Source: Roseospira goensis
Lineage (GTDB): Bacteria; Pseudomonadota; Alphaproteobacteria; Rhodospirillales; Rhodospirillaceae
Direction: 5' to 3'
DNA: 64,000 nucleotides
Assembly: GCF_014197795.1 (NCBI RefSeq)
Contig: NZ_JACIGI010000021.1
Span: 1 to 64,000 of the forward strand
A program made the position numbers and the translations under genes. Positions 58,183-64,000 of this stretch are shown here, piece after piece. The notes under the pieces are model-generated. The model was not told where the DNA came from. It saw nothing but the letters and a program-made list of their open reading frames with translations, and made no database searches. How positions within the stretch are numbered: the first letter of the stretch is position 1; every line of letters starts with the position of its first letter.

Positions 58183-58779
58183 TCAGCGGGCCGGGCGCTT
58201 GAAGGTGCCCGTCCACAGCCCGGCGTGGGCCGCGCGGGCGGCGCCTTCCGCGCGGGCATAGCGGCTGCCGGCGGAGACGGCGAACCCGAGCCGGACCATG
58301 GTCTCGTTGAGGTTGAGGCCGCCGGCCTTGCAGACCGCGATCAGGTATCCGTCGGGGTCGACCGACTCGCCCAGGCAGGTGACGGTCCTGTCGAGTGTCA
58401 GGTGCAGCAGGACGGACGCGGCCTTGCGGCCGCACGGCCAGGTCTGGCCCTGATGCTGGCAGACCGCCGACACCGCCGGGGCCGTGATGCCGAACAGGCG
58501 GACCGGGATGCCGCCGCGGCAGGCGCCGTAGGCGCGCCGCCCGTCAATGTGCAGGGTGTCGCCGGACTCCACGCACGCCGATCCGAGGGCATCGGCCCGG
58601 GCCGGCATGGCTGCGCCGAGCAGCGCCGACGCGACCAGCAGCCCTCCAAGGGTCCGCGCGGGGACCGAAGGCCCCGCCCTGCGTATCGCGGTCTTGCGTA
58701 TCGCGGTCCTGCGTATCGCGGTGACGGGTCGGCCTGGACGGGGCCGGGTGAGCGGGGACGGCGGGACGAAGCGAGTCAT
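58183..58779 (-). CDS. Secreted nuclease-fold (thermonuclease family) protein lacking catalytic residues
   Basis: This 198-residue protein has a basic N-terminus with three TAIRR-type repeats (15-bp tandem repeat at 58681-58725). The export segment TLGGLLVASALLGAAMPARA and a staphylococcal-nuclease-like OB fold follow. The fold is visible at ESGDTLHIDG (GDT 73-75), VRLFGITAP (94-101), CGRKAASVLLHL, VCKAGGLNLNETMVRLGFAV and the C-terminal GLWTGTF. Active members have GIDAPE and DxYGR; here these read GITAPA and DGYLI. The metal-binding Asp, catalytic Glu and second Arg are missing, so a binding role is more likely than cleavage. Confidence 0.75.
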   Translation of the reverse strand: MTRFVPPSPLTRPRPGRPVTAIRRTAIRKTAIRRAGPSVPARTLGGLLVASALLGAAMPARADALGSACVESGDTLHIDGRRAYGACRGGIPVRLFGITAPAVSAVCQHQGQTWPCGRKAASVLLHLTLDRTVTCLGESVDPDGYLIAVCKAGGLNLNETMVRLGFAVSAGSRYARAEGAARAAHAGLWTGTFKRPAR

Positions 58780-59155
58780 GGCATCCTCCCCATTCTGGGG
58801 CGCCATTCTGGGGCGCCGGCAGCGTGATCCCCGAGTCCACCCTTTGGCGTGGGGGTGGGGCCGTCGGGACGCCAGCGGATGATACTTTATATAGGTAGCA
58901 TGACCGCCGGGGCGGCGTCTGTATGGCTTCCGGTTGACGCCCGCCCTATATGCATGCTGCGCCGCACCGTTCATGCCCCTGGTCGGCATCCAAAATTGCG
59001 CCATATAGTCTGTGAAATGTAGGGCCGCTCGGGCCGGGTCGGCCCCTGTGTGGCCGGACTAATGTGTGGCCGGACCAATGTGTGGCCGGATCCACCGGCC
59101 CGGACCCGGGGGTCCGTCCACAGCCGTCCCATCCTCTCACCGAAGAAACCGAAGC
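58780..59155. other. Divergent intergenic region with a 16-bp triplication
   Basis: About 375 bases between the leftward nuclease-like gene and the rightward DUF502 gene. AT-rich spots (TTTATATAGG near 58888, TATATGCATG near 58948, CCATATAG near 59002) are candidate promoter elements. The right end carries three copies of TGTGTGGCCGGACCAA (59047-59094). No gene is supported. Confidence 0.45.
59047..59094. repeat. Three tandem copies of a 16-bp unit upstream of the DUF502 gene
   Basis: TGTGTGGCCGGACTAA, TGTGTGGCCGGACCAA and TGTGTGGCCGGATCCA follow one another directly, 60-110 bp before the start codon. They could be tandem binding sites or a slippage product. Confidence 0.8.
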
Positions 59156-60028
59156 ATGTCGAAGAAGACCGCTCCGCCGTCCCAGACCCCGCCCGGCCGG
59201 GAGCAGAAGCGGGCGCCCGGCGCCGCGCTGCCGAACGGGCCCGGCCTGTCGCTGACCGCGCGGCTGCGCAACCATTTCATCGCCGGGATCCTGGTGACGG
59301 CACCGGCCGCCATCACGTTCTTCGTCGCCTGGAAGTTCATCGAGTTCGTCGACCAGCGGGTCGCCGCCCTGATCCCGGAGCAGTACCACCTTCCGTTCAG
59401 CGTGCCCGGTCTCGGGCTTCTGGTGATGGTGCTGTTGCTGATCGGCATCGGCGCCTTCGCGACCGGGCTGTTCGGGCGCATCCTGTTCCGGCTGGGCGAG
59501 CGGCTGCTCAACCGGATGCCGCTGATCCGCAACATCTACGGGGCGCTGAAGCAGATTCTGGAGACGGTGCTGGCGCAGCAATCCACGGCCTTTCGCCAGG
59601 TGGTGCTGGTCGAGTATCCGCGTCGCGGCATCTGGGCGATCGCCTTCATCACCGGGGTGACCGAGGGCGAGGTGCAGAACCTGACGGCGCAGGAGTGTGT
59701 CAACGTCTTCCTGCCGACGACGCCCAACCCCACGTCGGGGTTCCTGCTGTTCGTGCCGCGTCAGGACATGATCGTGCTCGACATGTCGGTGGAGGAGGGC
59801 ATCAAGATGGTCATCTCTGGCGGCATCGTGACACCGCCCGACCGCCGGCCGGAGGAAGTGCGCCGGGTGCCGCTGGTGGACACGATGCCGGAGGACGAGT
59901 CCGGACGGTCGAACGTCCGCGCTCTCGCGACGCGGCGGCAGGAGGACGATGCGTCCAACGGTGAGTCGCCCACCCCGCGCCCGGCTCCCGGTGTGGAGCG
60001 GCGCGAGAAGGACGTTGCGCGGGTGTAG
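59156..60028 (+). CDS. DUF502 family inner-membrane protein
   Basis: This 290-residue membrane protein has two transmembrane segments (FIAGILVTAPAAITFFVAWKFI and LGLLVMVLLLIGIGAFATGLFG). The conserved DUF502 stretch LIRNIYGALKQILETVLAQQSTAFRQVVLVEYPRRGIWAIAFITG and the FLPTTPNPTSGFLLFVP motif come next. The polar C-terminus is disordered. The molecular function of DUF502 proteins is unknown. It converges with recG. Confidence 0.87.
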   Translation: MSKKTAPPSQTPPGREQKRAPGAALPNGPGLSLTARLRNHFIAGILVTAPAAITFFVAWKFIEFVDQRVAALIPEQYHLPFSVPGLGLLVMVLLLIGIGAFATGLFGRILFRLGERLLNRMPLIRNIYGALKQILETVLAQQSTAFRQVVLVEYPRRGIWAIAFITGVTEGEVQNLTAQECVNVFLPTTPNPTSGFLLFVPRQDMIVLDMSVEEGIKMVISGGIVTPPDRRPEEVRRVPLVDTMPEDESGRSNVRALATRRQEDDASNGESPTPRPAPGVERREKDVARV

Positions 60029-60044
60029 CGGAGGCGGAGGCGCG

Positions 60045-62141
60045 TCATCCCGACTGCACCGTCCTGACGGCGGCGTCGCGCTCGAACAGGTACAGCAGCA
60101 CGCGCAAGGCGCGGCCGCGCTCGCTCTCCAGGTCGGGATCGCGGTTCAGGATCAGCTTGGCGTCGTCGCTGGCCATCGCCAGCAGGTCGGCATGGGCCTC
60201 CAGATCCGCCAGCCGGAACTGGGGGAGGCCGCTCTGGCGCGTGCCCAGCACCTCGCCGGCGCCGCGCAGGCGCAGGTCCTCCTCGGCGATGACGAACCCG
60301 TCCTCGGTGTTGCGGATCACCTGCAGGCGCTCGCGCGCCACCTCCCCCAGCGGCCCCTGGTAGACCAGCAGGCAGGTGGACTTGGCGCCGCCGCGGCCGA
60401 TGCGACCGCGGAGCTGGTGGAGCTGCGCCAGCCCGAATCGTTCCGCATGTTCGATCACCATGACCGTCGCGGCGGGCACGTTCACCCCCACCTCGATGAC
60501 CGTGGTGGCGACCAGGACGTCGACCCCCTCGCCGGCGAACCGCTCCATCACGCTGTCCTTCTCGGCGGGTTTCATGCGGCCGTGCACCAGGCCGACGCGG
60601 CCGCCGAACACCGCGCGCAGGTCCTCGTAGCGGCTTTCGGCGGCCGCCAGATCGGCGGTTTCCGACTCCTCCACCAGCGGGCAGACCCAGTACACCTTGG
60701 CGCCGCCGCCGATGGCACGGCGGATGGCGGCGTTGACCTCGGGCAGGCGCTGGGCCGACAGCAGCACGGTCTCGATGGGCTGGCGGCCCGGGGGTTTCTC
60801 GTCCAGGCGCGAGACGTCCATGTCGCCGTAGTGGGTCAGGGTGAGGGTGCGCGGGATCGGGGTGGCGGTCATCACCAGCACGTCGGCGTCGGGGCCCTTG
60901 CCCGACAGGCCCAGGCGCTGGTCGACGCCGAAGCGGTGCTGCTCGTCGATCACCACCAGGCCCAGGTCCTGGAAGGCGACGTCGGACTGGAACAGCGCAT
61001 GGGTGCCGACGATGACGCGGATCTCCCCGGCGGCGAGCGCCTCGACGGTCGAGTCGCGCGCCCGGCCCTTGTCCCGCCCGGTCAGGAGCGCGATGCGAAT
61101 CCCCGCGGCCTGCGCCAGTGGGGCCAGCGTCTCCATGTGCTGGCGCGCCAGGATCTCGGTCGGGGCCATCAGGGCCGCCTGACCGCCGCACTCCAGGGCG
61201 ATCAGCATGGCCAGCCACGCCACTACCGTCTTGCCGCTGCCGACGTCGCCCTGGAGCAACCGCAGCATGCGGGTGGGCCGGGCCATGTCGGCGGCGATCT
61301 CTTCCATCGCCCGTTGCTGGGCCCCGGTCAGGGTGAAGGGCAGGGCCGCCAGCGCCGCGCGCCGCAGCGATCCGTCGCCGGCGCGGGCGCGCCCGGCGCG
61401 GCCCCGCATCTTGGCCCGCACGATCAGCAACGCCAGTTGGGTCGCCAGCAGTTCGTCGTAGGCCAGCCGTTGGCGGGCCGGCGCCTGGGGCGAGACCGCC
61501 TCCTCGTCCTGGGGGTGGTGCGCGGCCTCCAGCGCCGCGCCCCAGCCCGGCCAGCCCCGGCGCGCCATCAGCGCGGGGTCGTGCCATTCCGGGGCCTTGG
61601 CGGCCACCGCCAGACCCACGTCCAGTGCGGCGCGGGCCACCTTCTGCACCGTTCGCGCGGTCAGGCCGTGGGTGAGGGGATAGACCGGCTCGACGGTTTG
61701 GATCTCGGCCAGGTCGGCCACCGGCACGACGTAGTCCGGATGCACCATCTGCGGCAGGTCGTTGTAGACCTCGACGCGGCCGCTGACCGCGCGCCGTTCC
61801 CCGATCGGCAGCAGCTTCATCAGGTAGTCGCGGTTGGCGCGGAAGAAGGCGAGGGTGAGGGTGCCGGTCTCGTCCGACGCGGCGACCCGGTAGGGGGCGC
61901 GGCTGCCCGGCGGTGGCGGCCGGTGTTCGTCGACGGTCAGCACCAGGGTGGCGATCCGGCCGGGCAGGGCCTCGGTCACGCGCGGCCGATCGCGCCGGTC
62001 GATCACGCCGTGCGGCAGCAACCACAGTATGTCGACGACGTGCGGCCCGGCGAGTTTCTGCACCAGCGGCGCGACGCGTGGGCCGACGCCTTTCAGGGAG
62101 TCGATGGGGCGGAACAGCGGATACAGGAGTTCGGGGCGCAT
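60045..62141 (-). CDS. recG: ATP-dependent DNA helicase RecG
   Basis: This 698-residue helicase reverses stalled replication forks and branch-migrates recombination intermediates. The N-terminal wedge/OB domain starts LYPLFRPIDSLKGVGPRVAPLVQKLAG. Helicase motifs are Walker A GDVGSGKT (298-305), DEQH at 399-402, the motif III region MTATPIPRTLTLTHYGDMDVSRLDEKPPGR and motif VI QLHQLRGRIGRGG. The C-terminal TRG-type region follows. Length and domain order are standard. sdhE lies close by, as in many alphaproteobacteria. Confidence 0.96.
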   Translation of the reverse strand: MRPELLYPLFRPIDSLKGVGPRVAPLVQKLAGPHVVDILWLLPHGVIDRRDRPRVTEALPGRIATLVLTVDEHRPPPPGSRAPYRVAASDETGTLTLAFFRANRDYLMKLLPIGERRAVSGRVEVYNDLPQMVHPDYVVPVADLAEIQTVEPVYPLTHGLTARTVQKVARAALDVGLAVAAKAPEWHDPALMARRGWPGWGAALEAAHHPQDEEAVSPQAPARQRLAYDELLATQLALLIVRAKMRGRAGRARAGDGSLRRAALAALPFTLTGAQQRAMEEIAADMARPTRMLRLLQGDVGSGKTVVAWLAMLIALECGGQAALMAPTEILARQHMETLAPLAQAAGIRIALLTGRDKGRARDSTVEALAAGEIRVIVGTHALFQSDVAFQDLGLVVIDEQHRFGVDQRLGLSGKGPDADVLVMTATPIPRTLTLTHYGDMDVSRLDEKPPGRQPIETVLLSAQRLPEVNAAIRRAIGGGAKVYWVCPLVEESETADLAAAESRYEDLRAVFGGRVGLVHGRMKPAEKDSVMERFAGEGVDVLVATTVIEVGVNVPAATVMVIEHAERFGLAQLHQLRGRIGRGGAKSTCLLVYQGPLGEVARERLQVIRNTEDGFVIAEEDLRLRGAGEVLGTRQSGLPQFRLADLEAHADLLAMASDDAKLILNRDPDLESERGRALRVLLYLFERDAAVRTVQSG

Positions 62142-62183
62142 ACGGCGGACTGGCGGTCGGGACGGTTGGTGGGGATCGGCGGG

Positions 62184-62753
62184 TCAGGAGTCGCGCGCGG
62201 GGTTCGGGTCGGTCTGCCGCAGGAGGTCATCGAGGCGGGCCTTGCAGGTCTCCAGCGCGTCGATCAGGCGGGCGTAGAGGTGGCCGAGATCACGCAGTCT
62301 CTGTGGGGACAGCCGGCCCCGCTGCTCCGGGTCCAGGAGGGCCCGGACGATGGTCGCGCGGCCCTGCAAGGCGTCGTCCAGCCTCTCATAGGTGCGGTAG
62401 TCAACCGCGATCAGGTCCTTGTCCAAGGTGTGCAGCACGTCCCGGACGCCTAGGATCTGCGCCAGCACGGCCCGCAGGTCGGCTTCCGCGATCCGCTCGG
62501 TGGCGGCGTCCGTGCCGCCGGTGGCCGCGATTTTGCGCTCGAGGTCGAAGATCGTATCGCGCACCCGGATGTTGGGGCCACGCAGGCCGACGGTCTCAAC
62601 CAGCAGGGCTTGGAGCCCGTCCCGGAACGCCCGCGCCCGCTGGCGGTCGCGGATGGCATGGTAGGCGGCGATGTTGCGCTCGATGTGTCCGACGACATTG
62701 GTGATGTCGGCGACGGCCTGCGCGACCGCCTCGGTCAAGGTCTCGTCGCCCAT
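62184..62753 (-). CDS. Hypothetical helical protein
   Basis: From the ATG at 62753 (preceded by GGAAGGGG) this encodes 189 residues, largely helical. Segments include LTEAVAQAVADITNVVGHIERNIAAYHAIRDRQRARAFRDGLQALL, DLRAVLAQILGVRDVLHTLDKDLIAVDYRTYERLDDALQ and LGHLYARLIDALETCKARLDDLLRQ. The pattern suggests a helical bundle. No family is recognised. The long frame upstream is not coding. It lies between recG and sdhE. Confidence 0.62.
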   Translation of the reverse strand: MGDETLTEAVAQAVADITNVVGHIERNIAAYHAIRDRQRARAFRDGLQALLVETVGLRGPNIRVRDTIFDLERKIAATGGTDAATERIAEADLRAVLAQILGVRDVLHTLDKDLIAVDYRTYERLDDALQGRATIVRALLDPEQRGRLSPQRLRDLGHLYARLIDALETCKARLDDLLRQTDPNPARDS

Positions 62754-62939
62754 GACCGCCCCTTCCGTTCCGTTGCCTGACGGGGCTTCGTGGCCCGTGC
62801 CGCCGGACTCTACGCTGCCCCGGCGTGACAGGGGAGGGCGAAACCGCAGGCCGGGCCGCGGCGTGTGGGCTGACAGCGCCCGGACGTTCCCATATAACTC
62901 CCGGTGGCGGCTGCCGCCGGACCCGACCGGGAGCGGATC

Positions 62940-63197
62940 ATGGATGACCGACGCAAGCGCATTCTCTACCGTGCCAAGCTGCGCGGCATGAAGGAGACGG
63001 ACCTGATCCTGGGCGGTTTCGCCGAGGAGTTCGTGGCCGGCATGTCCGAGGTCGAGCTGGACCAGTTCGAGACCCTGCTGGAAGAGCCCGACGCCCACAT
63101 CATGGACTGGCTGTTCGATCGTGCCCCCGTGCCGGCGGAATACGACACGCCGATCATGGCGCGTCTCAAGGATTACCGCCTGATGCCGCCGGTCTGA
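62940..63197 (+). CDS. sdhE: Succinate dehydrogenase assembly factor SdhE (DUF339)
   Basis: This 85-residue protein assists covalent FAD attachment to SdhA. The family signature is [23 protein letters not shown], with the conserved RGxxE motif. [30 protein letters not shown] and the C-terminal [10 protein letters not shown] follow. GGGAGCGG precedes the ATG. The recG-sdhE neighbourhood is common in alphaproteobacteria. Confidence 0.92.
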   Translation: MDDRRKRILYRAKLRGMKETDLILGGFAEEFVAGMSEVELDQFETLLEEPDAHIMDWLFDRAPVPAEYDTPIMARLKDYRLMPPV

Positions 63198-63351
63198 AGG
63201 GGCCGCGCGGGCGCTCTCGGCCGGTAGGTCCGCGCTTCGGACGGGGCGTTGGATCACGGCCGCGGCGCCATATCCCGTGACGCCCGGCCGGATCTGGTGT
63301 AAGCCCTCGCGCACTTCCCGACAGCCCCGGCGTACAGGACCCCGCAGCCCC

Positions 63352-64000
<649 letters not shown>

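Overview
The window is GC-rich DNA that looks like the chromosome of a PHA-accumulating, flagellated alphaproteobacterium, probably Rhodospirillales-like. The indicators are the gene families (phasin, CheZ-like protein, DUF4169, DUF502, a complete beta-hydroxyaspartate cycle, a LiuR-controlled leucine pathway), the strong third-position GC, and a family of 64-bp intergenic palindromes. The taxonomic placement is an inference; no rRNA or tRNA gene is present.

Layout. 0-7.6 kb: the effector half of a type I-G (formerly I-U) CRISPR-Cas system on the minus strand (cas3, csx17, csb1, csb2). The left end abuts the tail of an ISL3-type transposase, and no adaptation genes or CRISPR array are visible. 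7.9-10.5 kb: two small envelope proteins, a decayed IS110 remnant carrying two 64-bp palindromes and a 16-bp triplication, and a secreted protein. 10.9-15.7 kb: dnaK-dnaJ and a convergent photolyase. 15.9-18.8 kb: malate synthase G and glcG. 18.9-23.4 kb: phasin, a hypothetical protein with a CheZ/FliM-like tail, a PLP decarboxylase, Dps, a DUF2141 protein and a small zinc-ribbon protein.

23.9-29.9 kb (minus strand): the glyoxylate-assimilating beta-hydroxyaspartate cycle bhcA-bhcB-bhcC-bhcD, followed by an extra class I/II aminotransferase. Sites of the form TTCC-N7-GGAA occur upstream of both bhcA (two copies) and malate synthase G (one perfect palindrome). This suggests that one IclR-type regulator encoded elsewhere controls both glyoxylate-consuming branches.

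30.3-33.0 kb: DUF4169, an inositol-monophosphatase-family (HisN-like) enzyme and MgtE. 33.1-47.2 kb: a MerR-family LiuR-like regulator and a large leucine/isovalerate degradation cluster (isovaleryl-CoA dehydrogenase, both methylcrotonyl-CoA carboxylase subunits, methylglutaconyl-CoA hydratase, HMG-CoA lyase). Interleaved with these are a thiolase, a second acyl-CoA dehydrogenase, an SDR, an HCCA-isomerase-like protein and two uncharacterised proteins, one of which is a degenerate nucleotidyltransferase. Perfect palindromes built on GTTTACGTAAAC lie before liuR and liuA.

47.2-55 kb: a receiver-domain protein, an Hpt-like protein, clpS-clpA, a CheZ-like protein, a small lipoprotein, a SPOR-domain protein and a LysM-like membrane protein. 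55-64 kb: a TPR/O-GlcNAc-transferase-like (GT41) protein, small hypothetical proteins, a nuclease-fold protein lacking catalytic residues, a DUF502 membrane protein, recG, sdhE, and the start of typA/bipA, which runs off the window.
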